From DATJFQ01 sp035495555 (GTDB lineage Bacteria > Acidobacteriota > Vicinamibacteria > Vicinamibacterales > 2-12-FULL-66-21), in contig DATJFQ010000078.1 in the NCBI GenBank assembly GCA_035495555.1, forward strand, positions 61,096-125,095: 64,000 bases of DNA, written 5' to 3'. A model generated the notes under the pieces. That model had not been told where the DNA came from. It saw only the letters and a program-made list of their open reading frames with translations, and did not search any database. The translations under genes were made by a program, and so were the position numbers. Positions 54,024-62,007 of the stretch are shown here, one piece after another (position 1 is the first letter of the stretch; each line of letters starts with the position of its first letter).

Positions 54024-55090
54024 AGTGCCTCCGGAGGCGGTGTTCGCAAACGTCGTTCCCGCACCACGACAAGTTCGGCATTGAGTAGTGCGGCGCCGGC
54101 GGCGCCCCGCACCGTGTTGTGTCCGAGCGCGACGAGCTTGTAGCCGAGCACTGGGCATCGGCGCAGCCGTCCACACGTCACTGTCATCCCGTTCGAGGCT
54201 GAAACGTCGAGTCGTGGCTGCGGCCGGTCGTCGTCATGCACCAGGGCAATCGGCGCAGATGGTGCGCTGGGCAGTTCCGCGATCTCATCAGGGCCGCGGA
54301 AATTCGCCAGCGCCTCGGCCACGTCTTCGAGCGAAGGCGCTAGATCGAGCGCGATCGAGAGCAGCGCCGTATGGCCGTCCTGGACGGCGACGCGGGTGGC
54401 CTGTGCGCTGAGCACGATGGGCGCGTCATCGACACCCGACTCTCCAGCACGGCCGAGAATCTTGCGCGTTTCGCGCTCGATCTTTTCTTCTTCCCCCGCA
54501 ATGTACGGGATGACGTTGCCGAGAATATCGAGTGCGGAGACACCCGGGTAGCCGGCGCCTGACACCGCCTGAAGGGTCGTCACGAGCACCCGTGATGGCT
54601 GGAACGGTTTCAGCGCGGCCAGCGTCATTGCCACGAACACCGTCGAGCAATTCGGGTTCGTCACGATTGCACCCGTCCAATTGCGTTCGCGCTGCTGAGC
54701 GGCGAGGAGCGACAGGTGATCGCCGTTCACTTCGGGGACAACAAGAGGCACCAGCGGGTCGAGGCGATGGTTGCGCGCATTGCTCACGACCACGTGACCC
54801 GCGCGCGCGAACGCCACTTCGGCCTCTCCGGCGACACCTGCATCGAGTGCGGAGAACACGATCCGCGGCGCGTCCGCCGGGACGAGTGGAGAAACCGTGA
54901 TTCCCGCGGCCGACGGAGGCAACGGCTTCGGCAGACGCCACGGAAGAGTGCCGTAGCGTTTACCGGCGGAACGTTCGCTCGCCGCGAGCCACGTCGTGCG
55001 AAACCAGGGGTGCCCCTCGAGCATCGATACGAGCTGCTGACCGACCACACCTGTGGCGCCGAGCACACCGACGTCTATGCGATCAGGCAT
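53966..55090 (-). CDS. asd: Aspartate-semialdehyde dehydrogenase
   Basis: 374 residues. NAD(P)-binding N-terminus VGVLGATGVVGQQLVSMLEGH, catalytic Cys in VTNPNCSTVF, and SGAGYPGVSALDILGNVIPY, typical of the archaeal/fungal-like Asd class. It reduces aspartyl-4-phosphate to aspartate semialdehyde, the step between the aspartate kinase and homoserine dehydrogenase of the same operon. ATG 55090 shares one base with the stop of the upstream PLP-enzyme gene. Its C-terminus is longer than usual and overlaps the DUF1440 start. Confidence 0.93.
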   Translation of the reverse strand: MPDRIDVGVLGATGVVGQQLVSMLEGHPWFRTTWLAASERSAGKRYGTLPWRLPKPLPPSAAGITVSPLVPADAPRIVFSALDAGVAGEAEVAFARAGHVVVSNARNHRLDPLVPLVVPEVNGDHLSLLAAQQRERNWTGAIVTNPNCSTVFVAMTLAALKPFQPSRVLVTTLQAVSGAGYPGVSALDILGNVIPYIAGEEEKIERETRKILGRAGESGVDDAPIVLSAQATRVAVQDGHTALLSIALDLAPSLEDVAEALANFRGPDEIAELPSAPSAPIALVHDDDRPQPRLDVSASNGMTVTCGRLRRCPVLGYKLVALGHNTVRGAAGAALLNAELVVVRERRLRTPPPEALCRTEARVRDTSRDTLSPA

Positions 55091-56277
55091 CACACGGCCA
55101 CCACCGAAACCGTCGCCGCCGTCCGCGCCGCACCAAGCGCATCGAGCCCGCTGACGAGATCCGCCACGAGATCCCGCGGATGCTCACATCCGGGCGAAAG
55201 ACGCACGAGGGTGTCGGCGAGGCCGAGCGCGGCGCGATCCGCCGCCGGAATCGACGCGTGCGTCATCCGTGCCGGATGGCACACGAGCGCCTTCACGCCC
55301 CCGAGGCTCTCCGCGAGCGCGAAAAATCGCCGCGACGAGACGAACGAGACGACTTCCTCGACGGTGCCGTCGAGTTCGAATGAAACCATTCCACCGAACC
55401 CGGTCATTTGCCGTGACGCGATCTCGTGGCCCGGATGAGACGCCAGGCCCGGATAGTACACGCGGCGCACGAGCGGATGTGCTTCGAGCGCTTCCGCAAT
55501 CGCGCGCGCGTTCTCCTCGTGCCGCTGCATCCGCAATTCCAGCGTCTTGAGGCCGCGGAGCGTCAGCCAGCAGTCGAACGCCGATGGCACCGCGCCGGTC
55601 GCGTTCTGCAGGAACTTCACCGGCTCGAACACGGAGGCGTCACGCGCCAGAACGGCGCCTTGAATCAGATCCGAGTGTCCGCCCAGATATTTGGTGACGC
55701 TGTGCACGACGAGATCGGCGCCCAGCGCGAACGGCTGCTGGAAGAGCGGCGTTGCGAACGTATTGTCGACGACGAGCAGCGCGCCTGCCTCGTGGGCGGC
55801 CTTCGCGATCGCGGCGATGTCATAGACGAGGAGACGCGGATTCGTGGGCGACTCGATCCACACGAGGCGCGTCTTCGAGGAGAGCACGCCCCGGAGGGCC
55901 GCCGCGTCGGCGAGGTCAATCTGCCGGATGACCACGCCGCACGCAGCGAATACGCGGTTCAGGATGCGATAGGTGCCGCCGTAGACATCCTGCGGGATGA
56001 CGACCTCGTCCCCCGGACGAAGGTATGCCTGCAGGATGGCATTTTCCGCGGCCAGCCCCGAGCCGAACACGGCGGCGTGGGTCACGCCTTCGAGTTCGGC
56101 GAGGACCGCCTCCAGGCGCGCGCGGGTCGGGTTGTTGGTGCGCGAGTAGTCGAAGCCGCGGTGCTGGCCCGGCGCGTCCTGTTCGTAGGTCGACGTCTGA
56201 AAGATCGGCGCCATCAGCGCGCCGGTCTCAGGCTCCGAGGGCTGCGCGGCGTGGATCGTCTTCGTGGCAAATTCCAT
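55090..56277 (-). CDS. metB: Cystathionine gamma-synthase-type PLP enzyme
   Basis: 395 residues. Fold-type I Cys/Met metabolism enzyme: FATKTIHAAQPSEPETGALM, YSRTNNPTRARLEAVLAELEG, FGSGLAAENAILQ, the PLP Lys in VHSVTKYLGGHSDL and the C-terminal HPARMTHASIP. It condenses activated homoserine with cysteine, or cleaves cystathionine; CGS, cystathionine gamma-lyase and beta-lyase cannot be separated by eye, but the SAM riboswitch and the hom/ask neighbours favour methionine synthesis. AGGAG lies 7 nt before ATG 56277. The aspartate kinase gene overlaps it by 50 nt. Confidence 0.92.
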   Translation of the reverse strand: MEFATKTIHAAQPSEPETGALMAPIFQTSTYEQDAPGQHRGFDYSRTNNPTRARLEAVLAELEGVTHAAVFGSGLAAENAILQAYLRPGDEVVIPQDVYGGTYRILNRVFAACGVVIRQIDLADAAALRGVLSSKTRLVWIESPTNPRLLVYDIAAIAKAAHEAGALLVVDNTFATPLFQQPFALGADLVVHSVTKYLGGHSDLIQGAVLARDASVFEPVKFLQNATGAVPSAFDCWLTLRGLKTLELRMQRHEENARAIAEALEAHPLVRRVYYPGLASHPGHEIASRQMTGFGGMVSFELDGTVEEVVSFVSSRRFFALAESLGGVKALVCHPARMTHASIPAADRAALGLADTLVRLSPGCEHPRDLVADLVSGLDALGAARTAATVSVVAV

Positions 56278-57019
56278 GAGCGGCACTCCTTGGCTGAACG
56301 TAGGTGACGGGCGCGGCCGGATCGAGGCTCCGCACCGTGATGGGCAGAAAGGCGGTGCGGGCCGCGTCGAGTGCGGCCGCCTGCACCAGATCGCATCCTT
56401 CGGCGGCCATGACAACCGCGCGATCGATAGCGAGCGTGTGAATATGGTGGGCCAGCGGATCGACGTGCGGGTCCGCCGTGAAATAGCCGGCGACGTCCTT
56501 CACGAGTTCGCAGCCGTCGGCGCCGAGCGCGATCGCGAGCAGCACGGCCGTCAGATCCGACCCGCCGCGGCCCAGTGACGCGACGGCGCCGCCGGCGCTG
56601 ACCCCGAGAAACCCGGGCACGATGACCACGGGTGCGCGTGCGATTGCGGCGCGCAAGCGGAGCGGACGGACGGTCGCCGCGCCCGCGCCAGGTGGACCGT
56701 CGCCCACGTGCAGCCCCGTTTGATGCACGTTCAGCGGGATCGCGCGGACGTTCTCGCGGTGCAGATGTAGCGCCAGCATGGCCGCCGATGCAATCTCGCC
56801 GGTCGACCACAGCAGGTCGAGGGCCACCGGATCGGGATCGCCAGCCGCACGCGTGGCGGTTTCCAGCAGCTCGTCGGTCACGCCGTGGCGCGCCGAGACG
56901 ATGACGACGAGCCGTTCATCAGGACGGGCGGCAATTCGGTCCCGCAGATAGCGGGCGGCCACGCGATACGCCGCGTCGTCGCGCAGCACGGAGCCGCCAA
57001 TCTTCAGGACGCTCAACAT
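56228..57019 (-). CDS. Aspartate kinase, catalytic domain only
   Basis: 263 residues, against 400-450 for ordinary aspartate kinases. Amino-acid kinase fold: LKIGGSVLRDD at the start, VIVSARHGVTDELL, GFLGVSAGGAVASLGRGGSDLTAVLLA (in parts) and LVKDVAGYFTADPHVD. The two C-terminal ACT domains that bind Lys, Thr or SAM are missing, so feedback at enzyme level is probably lost and control left to the riboswitch. It phosphorylates aspartate for homoserine and methionine. The ATG overlaps the hom stop by 7 nt, and its tail overlaps the metB start by 50 nt. Confidence 0.9.
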   Translation of the reverse strand: MLSVLKIGGSVLRDDAAYRVAARYLRDRIAARPDERLVVIVSARHGVTDELLETATRAAGDPDPVALDLLWSTGEIASAAMLALHLHRENVRAIPLNVHQTGLHVGDGPPGAGAATVRPLRLRAAIARAPVVIVPGFLGVSAGGAVASLGRGGSDLTAVLLAIALGADGCELVKDVAGYFTADPHVDPLAHHIHTLAIDRAVVMAAEGCDLVQAAALDAARTAFLPITVRSLDPAAPVTYVQPRSAAHGICHEDDPRRAALGA

Positions 57020-58299
57020 GACGCCTCTCCCGTGAGTGCCGGAATCGCCGCGATGCCGCCGCTCGTGACCGACGCCAGCGCGGCCGTTGCGGCCGCCATC
57101 CGATCGCGGGTCGCCGCAAACGTGAGCGCGTAGGTGCGATCACCGACAGCCGACAGGCGCTCGCACCAGATGCCGAACGAGCCGAGAAGATCCGCAACGT
57201 CTGGCTGGCGTGCGCCGCCGGGCATTCGCACGAACCATCGAGTCTCCGGATGCGAAACGGTCGCCGCGAGAGTGGTGCCGGTGATCGACGCAACGGCCGA
57301 CCGCTGCGCGGCCACTTCGATGACGTCGTCGAGCAGCGTCGAGGCGGTCACGTCCGGACCGGCGCCGGGACCGATGAAGCACTGCGGCCCGCCGTGGGCG
57401 TCGAGCACGACACCGTTGATGACGTTCGATACCCGTGCGAGCGGATGGTGGCCATCGACGAACGCAGGTGACACGAACGCGCGGACGCCGCTGCCGTTCC
57501 ATGACGCGCACGCGAGCGGCTTCACGTATCCGTCGAACACGCGGGCCGCGCCGACGTCGAGCACGTCGACCGCGTCGAGCGGCGTCGAAGGAATCACGGC
57601 CGGAGACACACGCAATCCGCCGAACAGCCGGACGAGGATCGTCAGTTTCTGCGCCGCATCCGCGCCGGTGATGTCTGCCGACGGGTCCGGTTCGGCGAGA
57701 CCCCGCCGCTGCGCGTCAGCCAGCGCGTCGGGGAAGGTGGATCCTGCTGCAAGCGCGGAGAGGATCGCGTTGGACGTGCCGTTCAGAATGCCGGTCACGG
57801 CACGAACCCGGCGGGCGAACGGCCGCCGTTCGAACGTGCCGAGAAACGGCACGCCGGCGATGCACGTCGCTTCATATCGGAGGATCGTTCCCCGGCGCCG
57901 CGCAAGATCCAGCAGTTCATCCCCGTGCGCGGCGATCAGCGTTTTGTTCGCCGTCACCACAGGAATGCCCGCGTCGAGCGCGCGCGCGACCAACGTGCGC
58001 GCCGGCTCCGCCCGGCCAAGCGCTTCGACCACGACGTCTATCGGCGCGGCAAAGAAGCGCTCAATGTCCGACGTCAGCAGCGCGGTCAGTTCAGACGCCG
58101 GACGCGGGCGCGCAGCGTCACGCACGAGCGCGGCGGTCACGACCGGGGCGATGTCACGGGACTGGAAGAGCCGCGCGTCGGCGCGCGACAGTCTCGCGAC
58201 TGCGCCGCCGACTGTGCCAAGGCCGAGCAACCCGAGATGGAGCGGGGTGGGGGACGCGATCGGCTCCTGCGCCGCGGAGCGATCGGAAACGGACGTCAT
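57013..58299 (-). CDS. hom: Homoserine dehydrogenase
   Basis: 428 residues. Rossmann domain LGLLGLGTVGGAVARLSRAD, catalytic-domain block AVTGILNGTSNAILSAL and AEPDPSADITGADAAQKL with the conserved Lys and Asp; a C-terminal ACT-like domain (RWFVRMPGGARQPDVADLLGSFGI) is present, so threonine control may remain. It reduces aspartate semialdehyde to homoserine. ATG 58299 has GGAG 9 nt upstream. It is the first gene after the SAM-I riboswitch. Confidence 0.94.
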   Translation of the reverse strand: MTSVSDRSAAQEPIASPTPLHLGLLGLGTVGGAVARLSRADARLFQSRDIAPVVTAALVRDAARPRPASELTALLTSDIERFFAAPIDVVVEALGRAEPARTLVARALDAGIPVVTANKTLIAAHGDELLDLARRRGTILRYEATCIAGVPFLGTFERRPFARRVRAVTGILNGTSNAILSALAAGSTFPDALADAQRRGLAEPDPSADITGADAAQKLTILVRLFGGLRVSPAVIPSTPLDAVDVLDVGAARVFDGYVKPLACASWNGSGVRAFVSPAFVDGHHPLARVSNVINGVVLDAHGGPQCFIGPGAGPDVTASTLLDDVIEVAAQRSAVASITGTTLAATVSHPETRWFVRMPGGARQPDVADLLGSFGIWCERLSAVGDRTYALTFAATRDRMAAATAALASVTSGGIAAIPALTGEASC

Positions 58300-58306
58300 C
58301 AACGCG

Positions 58307-58328
58307 AACTCCGTCGGGCACTGGAGCT
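58307..58328 (-). promoter_or_regulatory. Hairpin that could hide the hom Shine-Dalgarno
   Basis: On the minus strand AGCTCC and GGAGTT can pair across a 10-nt loop (one G-U); GGAG is the hom ribosome binding site. It lies at the end of the leader downstream of the SAM aptamer and is a candidate OFF-state structure. No T-tract terminator was found in the leader. Confidence 0.35.
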
Positions 58329-58429
58329 CAGGAAATCGGTGAGTCTTACTCCACCAATTCACCGTCGCACCGGGCGCCCGCAAACTTGGGAGCGAGATCG
58401 ATCGCGGCCTCCTGGACGGCGGCCGAGGT

Positions 58430-58528
58430 TTTATCTCTCCCGGTTATCGGGCAGGAATTAGCACCTGGGCAGAAGCGCCTGGTTGCTGTGGCATCGTCGG
58501 GCCTGTTCCCTCAGCCACTCTGGATAAA
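58430..58528 (-). ncRNA. SAM-I (S-box) riboswitch
   Basis: On the minus strand the conserved S-box core is present in order: P1 strand TTTATC, AGAGTGGCTGAGGGA, AGGCCCGACGATGCC, CAGCAACC, GGTGCTAATTCC and the closing P1 strand GATAAA. Length is 99 nt. It lies 131 nt upstream of the hom start and should reduce expression of hom, aspartate kinase, metB and asd when SAM is abundant. The classification rests on consensus reading only, but the match is extensive. Confidence 0.96.
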
Positions 58529-58633
58529 CGTTCGCGGCAAGCGCGAACTCATGAAGCTTAGTACAGAACGAAAGGCCAGTCAACTCCCGCCTCGCGCCCT
58601 GTCAACGCTCGTTAGAAATGTCCCCGCCGTTAG

Positions 58634-58692
58634 CGCCTCGCACCTCGCACCCGCGCCTCCCGCCTCGCGGCCCCCGCCTCCCGCTCGCCTCG
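58634..58692 (+). repeat. Heptad repeat, CCTCNNN family
   Basis: CCTCGCA (twice), CCTCCCG (twice), CCTCGCG and related units with slips, in the divergent gap between the riboswitch operon and the DUF4142 gene. Same family as 49162-49261 and 9382-9424. Confidence 0.75.
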
Positions 58693-58778
58693 GTTCAGGT
58701 CCGCGCGGTATCGCGATTGCACCGAGGAAAGCGTCATCGATACACACACCTACGAGTTGCTATCGAGTGGAGGGAGAG

Positions 58779-59387
58779 ATGAAGAAGACGTTCTTGATGG
58801 CCGCGCTGGCGGGTGCGCTCGCTCTGCCGGCCGCCGCTCAGACGCCGAGTTCCGCGGCGCCAAAAGCACACAAGCCGGCAATGACAGCGGACAAATCCGC
58901 GCAGTCGAGTACCGCTGTGTCTGCAGCCGACAAGGCCTTCGTCCGTGAGGCGGCCATCGGTGGCATGGCGGAGGTCGACCTCGGCAATCTCGCGAAGGAA
59001 AAGGCTTCCAGCGCTGACGTGAAATCCTTCGGCGATCGCATGGTGACCGACCACGGCAAAGCGAACGATGAGCTGAAGCAGTGGGCCGAGCAGAACAAGG
59101 TCACCTTGCCGACCGAGATCGACGCCAAACACAAGGCGATGCACGATCGCCTCTCGAAGCTGTCCGGCGACGCGTTTGACAAGGCCTACATGAAGGACAT
59201 GGTCGCGGACCACAAAGCTGACGTCGCGAAGTTCCGGACGGAATCGAAGTCGGCGCACAACGCCGACCTGAAAGCCTGGGCGGGCAAAACGCTTCCCACG
59301 CTCGAAGATCACCTGAAGCTGGCGCAGGACACGGCGGCGAAGGTAGGCGCGATGACCACGGCCAGCAAGACCCGGAAGAAGAAATAG
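58779..59387 (+). CDS. DUF4142 exported protein
   Basis: 202 residues. Signal peptide MKKTFLMAALAGALALPAAA, then an Ala/Pro/Lys linker and the DUF4142 ferritin-like helical domain: DKAFVREAAIGGMAEVDLGNLA, VKSFGDRMVTDHGKANDELK, YMKDMVADHKADVAKF and LPTLEDHLKLAQDTA. The His/Glu/Asp pattern suggests a four-helix bundle, perhaps metal-binding, in the periplasm. GGAGGGAGAG precedes the ATG. Family function unknown, often linked to envelope stress. Confidence 0.93.
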   Translation: MKKTFLMAALAGALALPAAAQTPSSAAPKAHKPAMTADKSAQSSTAVSAADKAFVREAAIGGMAEVDLGNLAKEKASSADVKSFGDRMVTDHGKANDELKQWAEQNKVTLPTEIDAKHKAMHDRLSKLSGDAFDKAYMKDMVADHKADVAKFRTESKSAHNADLKAWAGKTLPTLEDHLKLAQDTAAKVGAMTTASKTRKKK

Positions 59388-59390
59388 CGG

Positions 59391-59421
59391 CAATTCCAAC
59401 TCCCAGCTTCCAACTCCCAAT
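59391..59421 (+). repeat. Heptad repeat, inverted NNTTGGG/ACTCCCA family
   Basis: Units AATTCCA, ACTCCCA, GCTTCCA, ACTCCCA follow the DUF4142 stop in the convergent gap. On the other strand this reads TTGGGAGTTGG, as at 18614-18656. Confidence 0.75.
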
Positions 59422-59467
59422 CGTGCGGTTCAGCCATTTGGGAGCCGAAGTCGGGCGTTCGCTCCGT

Positions 59468-60541
59468 TCATGGTTGATAGGTTTGCAACCGCCGGCCGAC
59501 GACTTCCTGGATGACCAGCGTCGGCCGTTCCTGTGTAACGTCGTCCATATCCACGTCGGGACGCCAGAGGTAAACCGCGCGGCTGAAGTGCTCGCTGAGA
59601 AACGGAATGAGCCCCGATCCGAACGAGTCGCGAATCATCAGCAGCCGCGGCAGTTTCGGATCCGTCATCGACGTCACCACCCGTCCGACTTCGAAACCGG
59701 CGTCCGACATGTCCACGGGTTCATCGACGTGCGCACGCCATCCAATCGCGGGCCGCACCACTGGCGCAACCTCGTGCATGTCTGTTCGCAGCCCGAGCAT
59801 TTCAGCGATGTCGCCGCCGGGCCACTCTGCCGTCGTGTTCTGGAACGCGGTCCGTGGCGCGGGTTCGAGAGACGGAAGCTGTCTGGCCGCTGCGAGCAGC
59901 AATTCCCGATAGCCGACGTAGGCGCCTGCGTCGTCCCAGTGCGTGTCGGTGCGAAAGTACACCTGCTCGCGCTGTTTCGCCTCGAGCAGAGGCTGACGCA
60001 GATCGACCACCGCCACGTCCGTCGTCCTGCGGAGGTAGTCGGTGAGCTCCTGCAGCCGGTACTCCTGCCGCAACCGGTGAATGGACGAGGGCATGTGCTC
60101 GGGATAAATCACGTGCTTGTCGGGTGCGACCGCGAACACGTAGGCGATGCCCATCGCGTGAAGCGTGTCGCGCGTGCGCACGATCGTGTCGCGCCAGTCG
60201 TCCAACTCTTCGCGAGACATCGGCGCCGCCGAAATGTAGTCGTCGAGCGCGGAGTCGTCTGCGTAATAGAGCCATCCGTCGCGTCCACGGATGACCGTCG
60301 GCGACGGTGACACGCGCATCGCCATCGAGGCGAGCGCGTGCGCGTGGATGAGGGCCGTGCGCAGCGGGAAGTGATCGTCGAAGTAGTCGAGCCACTGCAA
60401 TCCGGACGCTTTCGCGGCGTCCGCGGAGACCTCCGCTTCCGCACTGCCGGTCCCGATGCCGGCGATGCCGGACAGAATGGGCACCGCGATGAAGAGCGCA
60501 AACACCAGCACGATCGCGTGCGTTCTCAATCGTGGCGCCAT
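59468..60541 (-). CDS. AlgJ/AlgX-like SGNH O-acetyltransferase partner
   Basis: 357 residues. N-terminal membrane anchor or signal (THAIVLVFALFIAVPILSGI), then an SGNH-like domain: DGWLYYADDSALDDYI, YVFAVAPDKHVIYPEHMP, the Asp/His pair in YFRTDTHWDDAGAY (D199, H201) and the Ser in LMIRDSFGSGL (S306). Such proteins receive acetyl groups from an MBOAT protein and put them on exopolysaccharide in the periplasm. ATG 60541 shares one base with the MBOAT stop (TGATG), so translation is coupled. Confidence 0.9.
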   Translation of the reverse strand: MAPRLRTHAIVLVFALFIAVPILSGIAGIGTGSAEAEVSADAAKASGLQWLDYFDDHFPLRTALIHAHALASMAMRVSPSPTVIRGRDGWLYYADDSALDDYISAAPMSREELDDWRDTIVRTRDTLHAMGIAYVFAVAPDKHVIYPEHMPSSIHRLRQEYRLQELTDYLRRTTDVAVVDLRQPLLEAKQREQVYFRTDTHWDDAGAYVGYRELLLAAARQLPSLEPAPRTAFQNTTAEWPGGDIAEMLGLRTDMHEVAPVVRPAIGWRAHVDEPVDMSDAGFEVGRVVTSMTDPKLPRLLMIRDSFGSGLIPFLSEHFSRAVYLWRPDVDMDDVTQERPTLVIQEVVGRRLQTYQP

Positions 60542-61956
60542 CAGAATCGGAAGTAGATGAAAGGGTTGTAGCTGCTGGCCGCGATGAACATCACCGACAC
60601 CGCGAACAGCACCGCGACGCTCGCCGGCTCGAGCAGGGCGAGTGCTGGTCCACTCGAGGACGCCAACCGCCTCGCAAGCTTTGCCGGCAACGGGGTCGAC
60701 CCGATCAGCCCGAGCCCGATCGCCGCGACGGTCTTCGGGTCGAGATAGTACGCAATCGCGAACGGCGTCGGACGGGAAGGCCCGAGCCCGGCCATTGCTC
60801 GAAGGAAGCCTGCGGCCTGCCCGAAAGTCTCGGCCCGAAAGAAGACCCACCCGACGGAGACGACGACCAGCGTATACAGATGCGCCGTGGCGGAGCCGGT
60901 CGACGTTCGGCCGCGCAGCCGCTCGATGACGAGAAACGCACCGTGATAGAGACCCCAGGCGACGAACGTCCAGCTCGCGCCGTGCCACAGGCCGCAGAGG
61001 AAGAAGACCGCGACCAGATTCACATACGTGCGGGTTGACGAGATCCGGTTGCCTCCGAGCGGCACGTAGACGTAATCGCGAAACCATCTCGACAACGACA
61101 TGTGCCAGCGGCGCCAGAAGTCCTGCACGCTGACGGCGACGTAGGGATAGTTGAAGTTCTCGGGAAAGCGAAACCCGAACATCGCGCCAAGGCCGATCGC
61201 CATGTCGGAATAACCGGAGAAGTCGAAGTAAATCTGCAGCGTGTAGCAGACGGTGCCGAGCCACGCGTGCGCGGCGGTCAGTTGGGATACGGGCATCCCG
61301 AAGACGGCATCGGCCGGCACGGCGACGATGTTCGCGATGAGGACCTTCTTCGCCAGTCCGACGACGAACCGCGTGACCCCCCGGGAAAAGCCGCTCGACT
61401 CGATCCTGCGCGTTTCGAGCTGACCGGCGATCTCGCGGTACCTGATGATCGGGCCGGCGATCAGTTGCGGAAAGAGCAGCAGATACAAGCCGGCTTCGAC
61501 CGGGCTCTTCTGCGCCGTCGCATCGCGTCGATAGACGTCGACGACGTACGAGATCGCGTGGAAGGTGAAGAACGAGATGCCGATCGGGAGCAGGACGTGG
61601 GGCAGCGGGAAGACGCCGCGGCCCATCGCCGCCCAGAGCGCGTTGACGTTGGCGACCGTGAAATCGGCGTACTTGAACACCGCGAGCACCAGGAGGTCCG
61701 CGGTCACGGCCGCAGCCAGCAGCGACCGGCCGGCAGGCGTATGCCGCCGCCGATCCACGACACGCGCGGCGGTGTAATTGAATGCGATGAGCGCGGCGAT
61801 GAGCCACGTGAAGGCGCCGCCCCCCTTCGCATAGAAGAGTACGCTCGCGGCGAGCAGCAGCACGTTCCGCGACGGTCCGCGTTGCGGAAGCGCGAAGTAC
61901 AGCGCCAGCAGGACCGGAAGGAACAGGAACAGAAACGACGGTTGCGTGAAGAGCAC
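60541..61956 (-). CDS. MBOAT family O-acyltransferase (AlgI-like)
   Basis: 471 residues, about ten membrane segments. AlgI-type blocks: VLLPIGISFFTFHAISYVVD, YLLLFPQLIAGPIIRY, FDFSGYSDMAIGLG, NYPYVAVSVQDFWRRWHMSL, DYVYVPLGGNR and the catalytic His in FFLCGLWHGASWTFVAWG. It carries acetyl groups across the membrane for the downstream SGNH partner. GTG 61956 gives the family-typical start VLFTQPSFLFLFLPVLL; the frame extends upstream across the divergent gap without similarity. Divergent from the LysE-like gene. Confidence 0.94.
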   Translation of the reverse strand: MLFTQPSFLFLFLPVLLALYFALPQRGPSRNVLLLAASVLFYAKGGGAFTWLIAALIAFNYTAARVVDRRRHTPAGRSLLAAAVTADLLVLAVFKYADFTVANVNALWAAMGRGVFPLPHVLLPIGISFFTFHAISYVVDVYRRDATAQKSPVEAGLYLLLFPQLIAGPIIRYREIAGQLETRRIESSGFSRGVTRFVVGLAKKVLIANIVAVPADAVFGMPVSQLTAAHAWLGTVCYTLQIYFDFSGYSDMAIGLGAMFGFRFPENFNYPYVAVSVQDFWRRWHMSLSRWFRDYVYVPLGGNRISSTRTYVNLVAVFFLCGLWHGASWTFVAWGLYHGAFLVIERLRGRTSTGSATAHLYTLVVVSVGWVFFRAETFGQAAGFLRAMAGLGPSRPTPFAIAYYLDPKTVAAIGLGLIGSTPLPAKLARRLASSSGPALALLEPASVAVLFAVSVMFIAASSYNPFIYFRF

Positions 61957-62007
61957 GAAGCGCAGCGGCTGTGGGGGCCGGCAGCCAGTATACGTTGATT
62001 GGCTATC

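Noticed and set aside
60542..61807. Apparent N-terminal extension of the SGNH protein across the MBOAT gene
   Set aside because: The frame happens to stay open, but the MBOAT motifs are in another frame and the SGNH protein has its own signal and start at 60541.
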